Notes under the pieces: model-generated
Databases searched by the model: none
What the model was told of the DNA's origin: nothing
The model's input: the letters and a program-made list of their open reading frames with translations, nothing else
Made by a program: the position numbers and the translations under genes
NCBI GenBank assembly: GCA_905183005.1
Contig: CAJJDO010000101.1
Coordinates: 128,018 to 192,017 of the forward strand
Reading direction: 5' to 3'
Source of the DNA: Paramecium pentaurelia
Taxonomy: Eukaryota; Ciliophora; Oligohymenophorea; Peniculida; Parameciidae
DNA: 64,000 bases
Part shown: positions 21,415 through 34,835 of the stretch, in pieces
How the letters are laid out: every line of letters starts with the position of its first letter
Position numbering within the stretch: position 1 is the stretch's first letter

Positions 21415-23789
21415 ATGACTAGTATATGTGAACATATTACTGAATAACACATCACTTGGTCAGTATAGGGACAAATGATATATAAGGATCAATGTACAAG
21501 ATGTTTTGTGGAAGCTAAAAGTGATAATGGTATATAGGTGTGTTTGAAATGTTTTAATGGAGGTTGTATTGAAATGCACAGTCCTTAACATAGTGATTAA
21601 CATAATCACTTTATTGTTTTGAATATCAGATTATTTGAGATTGAATAGCCATAATAGAAAGTGGAAGATATAAATAAATTAGTAATAGCAGATATTCCAT
21701 AATTGGAAAGTGAAACAAGTGTGACGTGTTTGAAATGTTAGAAAACATTGAGTTCTCCAGAATTGGATGGATTGGTATAATCAATTAAATAAGCTAATTC
21801 TGCATTTAAAAGATAAGCTATAGCCTAATGGGAACATACAGCTTAACCATGTGAACATACTTTAACAATGGAATAGATACCATTAGTTGAAAAGAATCTA
21901 TAAAAATGTAGAAGTTGTCATTTATCATCTAATTTATGGTTATGTTTATATTGTGGACATGTTGGTTGTGGTAGAAAAGTATATGATGGATCAGGAGGAA
22001 ATAATCATGCAGTTGATCATTCTAAAGAGTTTTAACATCATTTAGTAGTCAAATTAGGAACTATTACATCAGATGGTAAAGGTGATGTATTTTGTTACAA
22101 ATGTGATGATGAAGTGGTTGATAATTTTCTTAAAGAACATCTTGCTACATATGGTATTGAAATAGAAAAGTAAGTGAAAACTGAAAAAACAATAGCTGAA
22201 TTGACTTTGGATGCCAATTTATCTTTATAATTGAGTAAATTAATAGAAGAAGGTTAAGTATTAGATCCAATATTTGGACCTGAATTTACAGGAATTGATA
22301 ATATTGGAAATACATGTTATATGAATTCAGTTGTATAAGTATTATTTAGCATACCTGAATTTTAATAATTATACTCTCTTGATCATTAATTTAATTGCAC
22401 TGCATTACCATATAATTGTGTTTTATGTTAAATTAGTAAAGTTAATCATGGTCTTAATAGTGGAGAGTTTTCAATAAAAAAAGTAGCTAAATCACCTTTA
22501 GATACTGAAGATGCTAAAAAAGATTTTTATTAAGATGGAATTAGATTATATGATTTCAAGTAATTAGTTGCTAAAGGTAATTAACACTTTCTATCTAATC
22601 ATTAATAAGATGCATTAGAATATTGGCAATTATTAAATTCATTCTTTTAGAAAACAGAAAAATAATTTAAATTATAATAATTATCATCTATTTTCTCATA
22701 TGATTAGACTACTATAATTAAATGTGTGAATTGTGGAGGACATAAAGTTAATGTTGTTAAGAATTAAGAATTTAAAGTACCTGTTGAATAACCTACATAA
22801 GAATAAATTGATCTTTATTATGCTCAAGAGAAATTCAAATATGAAGAAAGAATTAAAACTATGAGACCTGAAGATATTAAACCATTTGAATTAAATGATT
22901 TACCTGAATATGATACAACCTTTGAAAAGTGTTTACAATTAGTCAAAGAAGGAGAAAGAGTAGATATGTTCTGTCCTAAATGTTAATCTCTTTAATTATT
23001 TATCAAATAAGATTACTTTAAGAATTATCCAAAATATCTATTTGTACCTGTTAATAGATTTGTTTAAGAAAATTGGGTTCCCAAAAAATTGAATGCATCT
23101 ATCAAAATTTAATAATTCTATGATTTTGTTGAATTCAAAGAACCTGTATTATAAGATAAAGATGTTTTGAATGATTAATAAGTATAAGAATATACAGAAG
23201 ATAATTTATAAAATTTAATGGGAATGGGATTTGGTGAGAATAGATGTAAGAGAGCATTGATTAAATTTAAGAATGATATTGAAGCTGCTATGATGTATAT
23301 TATGGAATCTTTGGATGATCCAACTTAAGATTAACCATTATAATAAAAATAATAAGGTTAATAAATTAATGAAGAATTTGTAGAATAAATAGTTTTAATG
23401 GGATTCAATTCAGAATAAGCCAGATTTGCATTATCTAAAACAGTATATATAAATATATCTATATTTAAAGGATAATAATTTAGAAAGAGCTATGGATTAT
23501 ATATTTAATCATGACTTAGAAACAGAGATGAATTAGACACAAGAAAAGTAATAATAGAAATAAGATTAATTTGAAAATTAAACATCCAAATATGAATTGT
23601 TTGGTATTTAATTTACATTAATGTTTAGCTTGTATCGTCCATTTAGGAAAGTCTGTTCATTGTGGACATTATGTATCTTATATAAAAAAGAATGGAGAAT
23701 GGATCTTATATAATGATTCTAAAGTTGCTAAATCAACTGAACCAGCATTACATAAGGGTTATATGTATATTTTTAGAAGACTGGATTGA
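21415..23789 (+). CDS. ubiquitin carboxyl-terminal hydrolase, USP5/isopeptidase T type
   Basis: Two introns, 23443-23470 (28 nt) and 23604-23628 (25 nt); 773 residues. It disassembles free polyubiquitin. Domains in order: a cysteine/histidine-rich N-terminal region, a ZnF-UBP domain (CRSCHLSSNLWLCLYCGHVG ... NNHAVDHS), the USP catalytic domain with Cys box GNTCYMNSVVQVLF (Cys about residue 301), two UBA domains inserted in the catalytic domain (LMGMGFGENRCKRALIKF and IVLMGFNSEQARFALSKT), then the His box HCGHYVSYIKKNGEWILYND. This order is diagnostic for USP5/USP13. The second intron lies just before the His box. All catalytic residues are present. Confidence 0.96.
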
Positions 23790-23831
23790 TTATTTTGATA
23801 ATTATAATTATAAAAATAAAAATTATTTTTC

Positions 23832-24839
23832 ATGTATAATACTTCCTTCTATTTTGCATCCCCATAACCAACTTATATTCAATCCTCTTATGTTAGATAT
23901 GCTCAACCACCAGTCAAAACCATCATTAAACCACAAAATATCCAAATTTAACATTCTGTACTTTCATAAAACCTATTATAATAGCCAATTCCTACAACAA
24001 GAGTATATCACACCTAGCCAATTATTCCTGTTAGACATAGCAATTCTATCCATCAATCTTATGCAACTAGAACAATTGTGCCTTAATCCTATCAAATAGT
24101 CTTAAATACTTCCTATTAACAATCACAATTTATGACATCTCCAATACCATATCATCCATAATAATAAACATATTCATAATCCTTTCATCAATAATAACCA
24201 AATACTCAATAGTTTTAGTCTAGACAATCCAAACCAGCTCCATAATCTATGTCAAATTATCAACCAACTCCGTAATATTAACATAAACCTTAATACTCTC
24301 AACCTCCAATTATATCCTAATAAGAAGATGATCTAGAAAAGAAGTTTCAGGATGCAATTGATAGAACTAGAGATCTAGTACAGAAGTACAATATACCCTA
24401 ATCAAAACCAGAGGAAAAATAATTATAAGATCTTGCCCTCTAATATGAAGATGGATATATTTATAGAGGATAAGGATATGAACCAGCAACAAGAGAAGGC
24501 TTTGGAGTTTTGACTGATTAAAATGACAATGAAGTATATAGTGGTTATTGGCTAGACAACCAATACCATGGATAAGGAAAACTGATCAATTATTCTGCAG
24601 AAGAATTTAATGGTCCTTTTGATTATAGAGATTTAAGTATAATAGAGAATGGTTGGTTAAGTTATGAAGGAGATTTCTTTTAGGGAAAGATGTAAGGAAA
24701 TGGCACATTATATCTTACCAATGGAGAACGTTATGAAGGTTAATTCAATGATGGTATGATTGAAGGGAAAGGAGTATTTATGACTTAAGATGGATAATAA
24801 ATTGATGGTATATGGAGAGAAGGTGTATTAGAACATTGA
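23832..24839 (+). CDS. MORN-repeat protein with low-complexity head
   Basis: Intronless, 335 residues, starting 42 nt after the USP5-like stop. The first ~170 residues are Pro/Gln/Tyr/Ser-rich. A short helix (LEKKFQDAIDRTRDLVQKY) leads to several MORN units: YIYRGQGYEPATREGFGVL, YSGYWLDNQYHGQGKL, YEGDFFQGKMQGNGTLYL, YEGQFNDGMIEGKGVFM. MORN arrays often form extended beta structures on membranes or in basal bodies; no catalytic domain is fused. The 5'-adjacent USP is probably unrelated. Confidence 0.9.
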
Positions 24840-24900
24840 TTGATATAATTTATAAATTTTGTCAATGGTAATAGTATAATTATATATTGATATTTAATTT

Positions 24901-26172
24901 ATGATTCAAGAATAAGAACATACTGTCACCTTAGTTATAAATCAATCTATAGAGATGGGTGAATTTGGAATATAAGAAGCCATATAACTATTTGAACTCT
25001 TCGGATTGTCATATTAAGAGTTGTTCAAATAATATTTCCCATTAAATTAGTTTCCAAAGAAATATTAAATTACATCTCAAACATTACCAAACTATCCTTT
25101 TGTAGATATATAATTGAAGGATCTGGATTTAATACCTAAAGTCTTAAGTCGATCAATCTTGATACATGATATCCTATACACCATGAGTAGAGGTAATACA
25201 TTAGATGAGTTACCAAATAATGTATTACCATAAGCAATGTAATATATTTAAAATCCTAATCTCTCTTGTAAATGTGATATCATTACATCATATTTCAAAA
25301 TCACCTAAGAGAAGAGAGTCTAATTAATTGAATAAGTATTTGGAGAGAAGGGATTTAATTGTTAAAATACTATTAATTTAACAGAACCAGACATACTTTA
25401 TTATTTAATTATCACTAAAGATCAGAAATATATTGCTGGTTGTACTTTGACAAAGAAAAAGAAGAGAAGAGAAAAGAATTTTGCAAGAAATTATGAATTA
25501 CCTAATCGAATATATCTAGGTCCAGTGTCTTTGGCTCATGATTTAGCTTTCTTAATGGCAAATTAAGCTTAAGTGTAAGAAAATGATTTAGTATTTGATC
25601 CCTTTGCAGGAACAGGAAGTTCTTTGGTTGCTTGTTCTCATTTCGGAGCCATTTGTTTTGGTTCTGAAATAGATGGATATGTAATTTATATTAATTAATA
25701 TATCAAGTTAATGAAGGGACATTGTATTGGATATCTCAATAAGAAGAGTACATATCTAAAAGATCCAAATTATAAATAAGTCAAACCATACATTCATTTG
25801 AACTTTCATTAATATAATCTTCCTACTCCTAATTTGATATAGGCTGATGTTCATTTACCTAATTTCAATCCAAGAATAGAGTCATTCTTTGATGCCATCA
25901 TTTGTGATCCTCCTTATGGAATAAGAGCATCTATTTAATAAGATGGAAATGAATAGGATCTTTAAGCAAATCGAACTGCAATTTATAAAAGAATGTTTGA
26001 AGTGGCTAGAAAAGTATTAAGAAGAGGAGGAAGACTCGTTTATCTATATCCATTATTTAAGGGAATGGAAAAGAAAGTAGATAAGGAAGAAGGATTTGAA
26101 TTAATTGATTTTCGAGAGTAAAAGATGGTTGATAAAAGAAGTAGATTATTAGTTACAATGGAGAAGTTGTGA
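24901..26172 (+). CDS. Trm11-type tRNA (guanine-N2) methyltransferase
   Basis: Intronless, 423 residues. The N-terminal half resembles the THUMP region that binds tRNA, and the C-terminal half is a Rossmann methyltransferase. The SAM-binding motif is DPFAGTGSSLVACSHFG (about residue 233), preceded by the typical LGPVSLAHDLAFLMAN; the catalytic motif is CDPPYGIRAS (about residue 335). This combination matches Trm11, which makes m2G at position 10 of tRNAs with the partner Trm112. Trm112 is not in this window. The C-terminus (KKVDKEEGFELIDFREQKM) is as in the family. Confidence is high for the fold, good for the substrate. Confidence 0.9.
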
Positions 26173-26207
26173 ATAAAATTATAATATATATAGATATCAA
26201 TTACTCA

Positions 26208-27949
26208 TCAAATTAAATTGCTCATCAATGCAAAATTGAATAAATATACTCCAAATATTCTTATGAATAAATTTTCATAAAACTTCATTTAATTTCCTCC
26301 TAAAAGTTTTATGTTATCATAATTCTTTGACTTATTTAATCTATATCCAACATATTCAGGTATCAACAGAAATACCCATATAATTATTGGCATATAATTA
26401 GATTTTTCATATCCATCCCAAATATTAGTTTCAAATTTTCCATTTAATATATATGTTTTATCAAAAACCCAATAAGTAAAAGTTCTTCCTGAAAATATAA
26501 ACATATAAAAATAAACTATCCAAAACAAATGTTCCCAACATGCTCCATTCTTTCCTTTTCTAGTTAAATTAGTCTCTTCCATAGATACATAAGGTTTCAA
26601 ACTATCTGGAGTTGCATAATAAATTACTCTTCTAAAGAATACAGTAAATACTATTGATATATTATTGATTCTAAACATTATCAAGAAAAACAAACAAAAC
26701 CAAAAATCGAATCTTGTCATATCTCCTTAAATCAATGTTCCCACTCTTGTACCTATTATTAACAATTAACCTTAATATATATATAATTCACTGTATTTAG
26801 TGAATGAAAGTGATAAATCCATAAAAAATTCCATTCCTAAATCTAAAAATGCATAAAGAAACATATAATATTCATGCCAAGCTACAGAATTTTAATCTTT
26901 AAAAGATTGTTTTATATAAGGAAATAATTTAAAGCAAGCCAATAGTAATCCAATTATTGTGATATCATACAAAAAATAACTCAAACCTTTAGATAGATAA
27001 CTTGGCCATGTCTTCATTCTAAATGTATTGAAAAATACAACAAAACCAAGTATGTATACATAAACTATAAATAACCAATCTTCATTAAATCCAACCCAAA
27101 ATATCATTATAAAATCTGTTAAGACTGTCATTATTATTAAAATAAAATATTCCATCAAAGGTCTCCCATTCTTCACCTATATTAACTTATTTCCTAATAC
27201 CAATTTGTACAATATATGACCTTTACAAAATACAATCCCTAATTTAAAAAGCTGTTTATTATTAATGATAATCTTACAATCTATTATTTAAAAAATGACC
27301 ATAATCTAACCCAATAGCTAGAACAATCAATTCCATCAATAAAACAAAATTCTCCAATCTCATTCTACACAACTAAAATCAAAACTTCAATCACAAAGGC
27401 TATCAAAAGAGGTATGACTATTTCTCTTGCTAAATATTTTATTATATTCTTATTATCCATGAATATCAAACTCATTTAATCTCCTATTCTATCATAATAG
27501 AATGCATTTATTTTACGAAATCCTGCACCCTTATTATTTAATGTCATATTTGATATCATAGATTAACTTAAACTATGTTAATTAATAGGAACAAGCTTTC
27601 TATTTGCAGATTTATATGTCTATAAATTGTTCCTTTAATTTGAAGGTATTTCCACAAAATTTAAATTTAGAGGCTTTTCTTCTTAAATTTCTGTGTTTAA
27701 TTGTTCAACTTATACTATATCTTTCCTAGCCTCAATAGAAACTACTTCCTATTCTGATGCTACAAATTTTTAACTCTTCTGAATATTCTGCTATTTCTAA
27801 TATAATTCATCTTAATTAAATTCAGATTCTAGATCTCCTTCTGAATTTATTGTTTAATCCTATTATTCCTTTACCTTAATTGACTCTTACTGTTATTATT
27901 TTGCACTCTAAAATTTTGCACTTGACGATGATGCATTAGATAAATACAT
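26208..27949 (-). CDS. multipass membrane protein of unknown family
   Basis: One 26-nt intron (27252-27277); 571 residues. The first ~200 residues are soluble, Gln/Glu/Ser-rich. About eight or nine hydrophobic segments follow, beginning VIPLLIAFVIEVLILVV. Others are YFILIIMTVLTDFIMIFWVG, LFIVYVYILGFVVFF, DITIIGLLLACFKLF, FDFWFCLFFLIMF and MPIIIWVFLLIPEYVGY. It is not signal-peptide led. There are no transporter or channel motifs I recognise. It ends 36 nt from the tRNA methyltransferase stop (convergent). A channel-, scramblase- or XK-like protein is possible, but unsupported. Confidence 0.8.
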
Positions 27950-28151
27950 TAATTTAAATTAATTAATATAACATTTTATCAAACTATTACATAAATTTAT
28001 ATTTCTTTTATTTTATAATTAAAAACTATATAAATATTAATAATTAATAGAATATACTCCAAATATAAGATTCAATTAATACTTAATTCAAATTATAATG
28101 CAACTTAATAAGTTATTATCATATTAATAAAATTTTATTCTCCGTATTATA

Positions 28152-28475
28152 ATGGGTTGTGCAAACACTAAATATTCTTATCAATATCCTTTGCATTCAT
28201 ATCTCATTAAATAGAGATTCAATTCAAAGGAATATATAATGACAGAAAATCAAACGTTTTAAATATTTAAGAATCCAATTTTTAAAAGAAGAAAGGATTA
28301 ATAGAATAAAAATTAGGCTATCAAGTTACTAAGTTAAAATCACTATGAATCAAGATATTTGTATTTTATTTTCTATTTTCATGGACAATTTCAATAGAGA
28401 AATTATAAAATTTATGAATTTCTCAGATACAATATATATATACCAATCCCCAATGAAATTAATTCAAATTTCTGA
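28152..28475 (+). CDS. possible small N-terminally acylated protein
   Basis: A 107-codon frame beginning MGCANTKYSYQYP. The Met-Gly-Cys start with a following Thr fits an N-myristoylation/palmitoylation signal, as found in calcium-dependent kinases and small membrane-anchored proteins. The rest is basic and Gln/Asn-rich, with an aromatic patch (RYLYFIFYFHG). No domain is recognisable. With a single stop codon a chance frame of this length is not rare, so the call rests mainly on the acylation-like start. Confidence 0.35.
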
Positions 28476-29890
28476 GGATTCATTATCAATTATTGAAATA
28501 ATATAAATTTATTTACTGTTTAATTAATAAATTTTGAATCAATAAATATTAAATAAATAATTGTAGTCTTATTCACTCTTTGATTAATGCTCTAATAATA
28601 TTTTTATAGAATCATTAAGATTATTAAGATTGAGAAAATGATTTCTATAACATTTGTTTCGTCAAATATACTTACTTTTCTCTTAAAATATTATTATTTT
28701 ATTTTAAATAATATATTAAATGAATTTAAATAAATGCAGTTTTTTGGTATCGTTTTTGTTTTTTCTAGTAAGATGAAAATAATTTCGAGCTTTTCAAAAA
28801 TATAAGAAATGAAGAGAGTATTTAAGATGACTAAAATTCAATCAGCTAATCTATAGTATAATTATCAAATTGATTAGAATTTGTAAAATCATCTAAACAA
28901 TTAATTATAAGCATACTTAAATATTAATGATATTGGAGGTAGTGAAAATAGGCTAATAAGAACTTAAGCAGATTATTTTTATAATATAAATGATTTTTTT
29001 AGTGATCTATCATATTTCACTATTCAGAATTGTTTATAATAAAATAATTAATACTAAAAATATCTATCCTTTATAAATGATTTTGGCAGCATTTAATTGT
29101 AGTTAAGAAGACCAATAGTCCATATTATTTGATAATTATTTAAGATAGTTTTTTATCATAAACTTATTTGAACATTTATAAATTTATAAATTTACTATTC
29201 TCTCAAACATAACTATTATTTAATCATTTTATAGGATTTATGTTTAAAATGTAAAAAAAAGGCTGAATAAAAATCTGATTAATTTGATAGCTGATATTGG
29301 ATTCTATGATTGAAAAAACTTTTTCATTAGAAATATGAATGTCAATAAATAAAAAGCATCTTAGAAGAATTTATGAAAAAAGTTGAATCTTAAATGACTA
29401 AGTAAGAATTGTATTAAAAAATAAATAAATTTCAATACATACTATTAGAATCTATCAAAGTAATACAAGAAAATTAATCCATATAAGTCAATTAAATATA
29501 GAATTAAAGTGAAAAATAACCAATCTTAGATTAAAATTTTAAACAATCAGAATATTTGAATAAAAATTATGAATAATTGCAATATTTCAAACTAAATTTT
29601 TTTAGAAATACAATCAAATAGAAAAAATTTAAATATGCAGTAAAAAATTATAAAATTCAAATATAAGATTATTAATTTGACAAAAATAAAGCAGTTTAAA
29701 CTTATTATTGAAATAAAATAAAATTAAACTTAATTGATTTCTATTTTATACTATTAAGTTTAAGCAAAGATTTATATCATTTAGAATTATAGATTCATTT
29801 CAAAATACATATTAAATACTTCAAAAAAAATTTTAGTAAACTAAAGCCTATATTAATCAAAAATATTAATAGATTATAAAATACATTTAA
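28476..29890. other. region without a supportable gene
   Basis: About 1.4 kb. Plus-strand open stretches exist, for example ATG 28773 to TGA 29130-29132 (119 codons) and 29320-29709, and a possible 22-nt intron (28747-28768) precedes the first. I find no domain, no consistent splice pattern and no strong codon signal. It could be a decayed gene or a divergent low-complexity protein. Confidence 0.35.
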
Positions 29891-30376
29891 TCAACTTTCA
29901 TATGATGTCGATAAAAATTGACTTTTATGCTTCTCAATAAAATCAACCTCAAAATCATCAACATCACATAAATATTTGAAAGCCACTCCTTTTTAAGTAA
30001 TCAAAAATGTACTAACACAAACAACGACTCTTATTAAAATAATTTAAAATTACCTTGATACTAACCTAAGTTTTTAATAAAATCTAAATGTTCTAGGTAA
30101 AATGGCTGCAGTAGTCAATCCAAAAAATGATCCAAAATAATTCATTCTTACTAATTTCTTTTAAAGTTCAAAATATTTCTTTAATTATTGATCATCCATT
30201 TCTGTTTCTAATGCTTTCATAATTTCACGCTTTGTAATTGTTGTTGTATTTTCCAATCCATTTTCTCTTAATTCTGTTTAGGCCTTTCTGAATCTTGCTT
30301 ATTATTCTACATATTTCATTTTTTCTTTCATTTATTTGCTCTTTTCTCTTTTCTCTTCTTTTGTTAATTCAGCCAT
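29891..30376 (-). CDS. small two-segment membrane protein, unknown
   Basis: One 24-nt intron (30030-30053); 153 residues. The first ~75 residues are highly charged and helical (KEEKREKSKQMKEKMKYVEQQ). Two moderately hydrophobic stretches follow (MNYFGSFFGLTTAAILPRTF and RVVVCVSTFLITQKGVAF), then an acidic C-terminus. No family is recognised; a mitochondrial or endoplasmic-reticulum membrane protein would fit the charge pattern. It begins 32 nt downstream of the FCF1 stop. The intron is a multiple of three with no in-frame TGA. Confidence 0.7.
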
Positions 30377-30408
30377 TTATATAAATTAATAATAATAATA
30401 ATAGCAAT

Positions 30409-31028
30409 TCATCTTGGAGCACCAAATGCTTCAGGCATTCTTTCTATTGTATATTTATGATTTTAGATGAACATTATTGGAACACCAGGAATTTTACGGA
30501 TTCTTCTTTTTAAATCCTTATCACAAGTGGCTACTATGAAACATCTATGTTGTTTCACTCTATTTACTAAACAATCATCAGCATAAGTGCCTTTGTGATC
30601 ACATGTTAACTTCTCAAAGCGAGGATCTTTAGATAATCTCAAAGCCAATCTTGTCTTTTATCCCAATTTCTCTAACTCAGCAATCACACAATCAGAAATA
30701 TATGGGATGCATTTTCCAAGTAGACAATCCATTGTATTTTTAAATATATCAAGTTTGTTTGAAATGCTGAAATTTAAAAAATTTGTATCAAGTAGAATTC
30801 TATATGGAGGTCCAAGGGCTGGATTATGTCTAAAAAATAAATGACTTGGCTCTTATGGTCTTTGATATAATAATATTAAAAATACAATTCTTTTATTTCT
30901 ACATCATTAACACCTTTCTTTTTCTCCTCTTTTGGTTGTTCTAAATGTCTTTTTTAACATCTTGGATCCTTTTTTGTAATCATTCGCTTTATAGTTGCAA
31001 ATTTCTTAGTTTTATGTGCTTTGCCCAT
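30409..31028 (-). CDS. FCF1: rRNA-processing PIN nuclease FCF1/UTP24
   Basis: One 26-nt intron (30860-30885); 197 residues, matching the family length (about 189-198). It is the PIN-domain endonuclease of the small-subunit processome, acting in the nucleolus on pre-18S rRNA. Landmarks: the N-terminal MGKAHKTKKFATIKRMI, PYRILLDTNFLNFSI with the first catalytic Asp, YISDCVIAELEKLG, CDHKGTYADDCLVNRV with the acidic cluster, FIVATCDKDLKRRIRKIPG, and the ending IERMPEAFGAPR. All PIN acidic residues are present. Confidence 0.97.
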
Positions 31029-31122
31029 ATGTTAAAATTAAAAATAAGAAGTTTTGATATAGAATTTGAACAATAACTTCGATACTTTAAATTAAAGAAG
31101 GAGAACAGAATTTAATATAAAC

Positions 31123-31613
31123 TCATTTATAATAATGTTCCTTTAATTCTTATACCTGAATCTTTTTAATCATGTCTATCTATTTCTTCAAAAATGTCTG
31201 CTTTTGATTGTTCTTCACATTGTATGGTGACTATAGTAATTGAATAAGTTTCTTTGTTTGAATCATTTTAATAGTTGTGGGACTACTCTATTACTTTTAA
31301 TTTGGTGATTTCCTTTGAACCTAATTACGTCCACATTTTGGACTACCTGGCCGACTTGAGGATGTCTTCACGAATGTGAAACCTTTTTTAAAATCTGGGA
31401 GTGTATCTCTACTAGGCTTATAAGTCTCCTAAATAATCTAATTAAGATTGTTACTTAAGTTGAACCTGACATTAGCAGTGAGACTTTCTTCTTTTTATTC
31501 TCTCCATAAAATTGTAAACTTAATTCCTTGTAAAATTCATCAATATCATCATTAATATTCTCATCCTAATATGGATCATAGGAATGGAGAGACAAATGTT
31601 CGTCATCTGACAT
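31123..31613 (-). CDS. small basic protein of unknown function
   Basis: One 26-nt intron (31429-31454, phase 0); 154 residues. The N-terminus is acidic (MSDDEHLSLHSYDPYQDENI, then DDIDEF). The rest is basic and Ser/Pro/Lys/Gln-rich (KTSSSRPGSPKCGRNQVQRK, KQIDMIKKIQVQELKEHYYK). No domain, membrane segment or signal peptide. The intron restores a single clean frame across the whole gene, which is the best evidence that it is real. Confidence 0.65.
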
Positions 31614-32203
31614 TTTTCTTATAAAAATTAATCAAATTACATTATAGTAAATTAAACTCCCTCAAAACATTATAAAAAATCTGTTTAAACCTATTAAAAA
31701 CTATCTACACTTAACATCATGAAGAATATTAAATAAAAAATTACATATTCAAAGTTTCTTCTATTAAGTATAATTATTTTTATGAATAAGTTTATTTTCT
31801 TAGTCTAAAAATGTCAATAGTAGTTATTAATTTACTAGATAATTAAAATACCACTTATAATATTATCTCTATTAACAAGACAATTCAATTAATTTGCTTA
31901 TACAATTCTAAATTATTTTTACTATCGTCTACAACAAATGATGAATAAAAATACAAATAAATTGGATGTAATAAATGAATCTTCTCAATTATTTAATTTG
32001 GCTCACTTATATTGTAAATAGTCTGATTATTATTTTATACTTTAATTTGAATTAATTTAATGTTAGATTTATAAAAAAGGCGATTAAATAAATTAAAAGA
32101 TGTAATAACATGAAAGGAGAATTGATTATATATAAATAATTTTAGTATATAATTTTTTCGAAAATAATAAATAAGTAAATAAAATATTATAAATTGATTA
32201 TCC
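31614..32203. other. intergenic region, nothing recognised
   Basis: About 590 nt of AT-rich sequence between two minus-strand genes. Open frames are short and no RNA gene or repeat is evident. It must contain the promoter of the gene ending at 31123 and the 3' end of the channel gene. Confidence 0.5.
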
Positions 32204-34835
32204 TCAATTCATTAACATCTTCTTTTATGCAGATGTTTAAATTAAAGAATACTTAAAATCATTGCATCTTTATTTTCTACTATTTCTTTTAATATGTTTT
32301 TTAAATTTATTATAATCTAATAATACTTCTGTACTATTAAAGTTTGGAAAGTAATACTAAAATTCATAAATTTTATCAAAATATAATTAACTATTACTTG
32401 AACTATTCAAAGTACCATGATTTTATTGAAAATGAGTAGGAGACTTTTATGATTTATCTCTAACATATTTATTTGATCTTAATTATATGTCCTTTATAGA
32501 TGTTTATATTTGAAATGTTTATAAAGTCTATTAGACTGTTGTTTTAGTATTATCATATTATTTTGATGGTTATATTTTTACTTAAGATGGTAAAATTAAA
32601 CTATCTTATTATTGATTCAAATTCATGCAATTTTCTTATGAAGGTGAATCTAAACTTTAAATATGTTCTTGAGTTATGGATTATCTATGTGTACCATCTT
32701 ATTCAACAGATACATATGTACCATTTTTGTCTTCTAAAAAATGATTTGTATAATAAAGTCTTTATTAATTTTGAATATCCTTAAATTTGGAATATATATT
32801 ATACCTTTATATCTTTAAGTGAATTAGTTTTATGTTATGCTCTTACAATCCTTTTCCTATGTATATTTTTAGATCTATTATATTTTAATATTAACTTTTC
32901 AATATCAGGCTTATAAAATAGATAAGAACAATCAAAAATTTAATGATTTTAAGAATTACATGCAGAACAATTTATTCCTTCTACTGATATATTTTATAAT
33001 TATCTATCCTTAATTTAATGAAACTTTTCAGAATCTTATTTATCTAGACTATTTATGAAATCTAATCTATTAATCTTATATATTTTAGTAAATCCAACAC
33101 TAATAGCAGTGAATTTTCTAGATTATTATGTAAAAAATTCAATTTCTCCAAATTATTATCCAGGATTTAAAATAGTTAATTATGTTTATGATTTCATTTC
33201 AACTAATTTAATTTAACCATAATCAATAAAATATAATGATATATCTTAAAAACTATCTTAAGAATAAATAATTTCATCTGGACAATATTTATATGGTTTA
33301 ATTTTCTTTGCAATTTCTTTTAAAGTTTATTCTGAAAAATTATTAAGTAGAAATTTACAATTTTAAATTATATGCTTAAATACCATATACATTAATTCAT
33401 TTTTTAATTCTACAGATAATTAATTTTTAATCTATGCAATCTATTAATTATATATATATATTAAATACTAATTCATTATTCTGATTTAAAGATTCATTTT
33501 ACATATATTAAAGATAACTTCTAACTCTATCTTATAATTATAATGGAATATTATGTTATTTCATATATTTTGAAATAGCATGTAAATTGAATATAAATTA
33601 TGATTTTTGATCATTTATAGTAGATAAAATTGATCCTATTTTATTTATTGAAAATGCAAATACACCACAAGCCATAAACATCAATATTATACAAATTATT
33701 GTTTCAATGTAATTTTATGGTGTAATATCTCCATATCCTACAGTAATCATAGTTACTGTTGCCCAATAATATGAATAACAATATTTTATTAAAATTGATT
33801 CTTAATCAATCCCCTTTTCAATAAGCCAACTAGTATTTAAAGATTATGCACTATGTGATCCCACAAAATGCCATATACATGCTAATAAATGAGCAAATAA
33901 GCTTATAGAAAATAGTAATGTTATTAAATTAACATATTCTCTATTAATTTAATTGATATGAGTTTATTATTACAATTTACCTATTTATTCACTTAATTTT
34001 GTATAACTTACAAGACAACATAAACATAAAAAGATTGTTGCTGTAACAATATCATCATAATCTTTGCTATCAGGAATAGAAGTACTAAGTATAATGACTG
34101 AGAATATAAGTAAAAAATCTAGTAGTAAATCATCCTTAAAATATTACTTCAAAATAGAAAATCGATCATTTATTATCTATTTATTTAAGTAAAATTAATT
34201 ACATTTCCTTAAATTGCTATTTATGTATTTAATCTGAGTAGAATGTCTAATGAAAAATAAATTAGAGTATATAGAATTATGAATTAGAAGCTATCCTCTC
34301 CACCCATTTCAAAACTCCAAACAAAAGGATATATCCATAAAATCGATATAAGTGATAAAGTACGAATGAATTCCCAAAATGTAATCAACATACTACTTTA
34401 ATCAAATACAGGAAGTTAACATTTTTTTGTATGCAGATATTCACCTAGCATAGCAGGCTTTCTATATTTGTATGTAAAATATTACTTTAGTAAATATTTT
34501 TCAATTAGAAATTTTTCAGTAACCTTTCTGCTTTAGTTGTTGTATACATAAGCTTTTCTCATTATTTTTTCTTTAAATACTTAAACCAATTTATCCACCT
34601 ATAATAAACCAAATAATTTCTAAGTTGTTTTCTTGTCTTGCTTTTTTTTTTCTTCCTTGACTTATTATTGAGAGAAATCTTTAAAAGAAACAGATATATC
34701 AAGAATTTCAGATTTGTCATGTTAATCTATATCTAATTAATTAGTTATGGGTGAATGACGAAATGGACGGAAAGCCTCATTATCATTATTGAATTATAAG
34801 TCTCTTGAATAATCTTATTCTTGAATATTAATCAT
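32204..34835 (-). CDS. cyclic-nucleotide-gated/EAG-type potassium channel
   Basis: Introns 32780-32804, 33441-33468 and 34177-34202 (25, 28, 26 nt); 850 residues. A basic cytoplasmic N-terminus leads to S1 (FWEFIRTLSLISILWIYPFV), S2-S4, a membrane-proximal NDRFSILKQYFKDDLLLDF, S5 (LLFSISLFAHLLACIWHF) and a complete pore with the K+ filter: YYWATVTMITVGYGDITP. S6 and the C-linker follow (FSINKIGSILSTINDQ, QDRVRSYLQ), then a cyclic-nucleotide-binding-like domain (LLNNFSEQTLKEIAKKIK ... YFIDYGQIKLV ... NPGQQFGEIEFF). The phosphate-binding cassette is imperfect, so ligand binding is uncertain. Likely in the plasma or ciliary membrane. The C-terminal ~230 residues are Gln/Ser/Asn-rich. Confidence 0.93.
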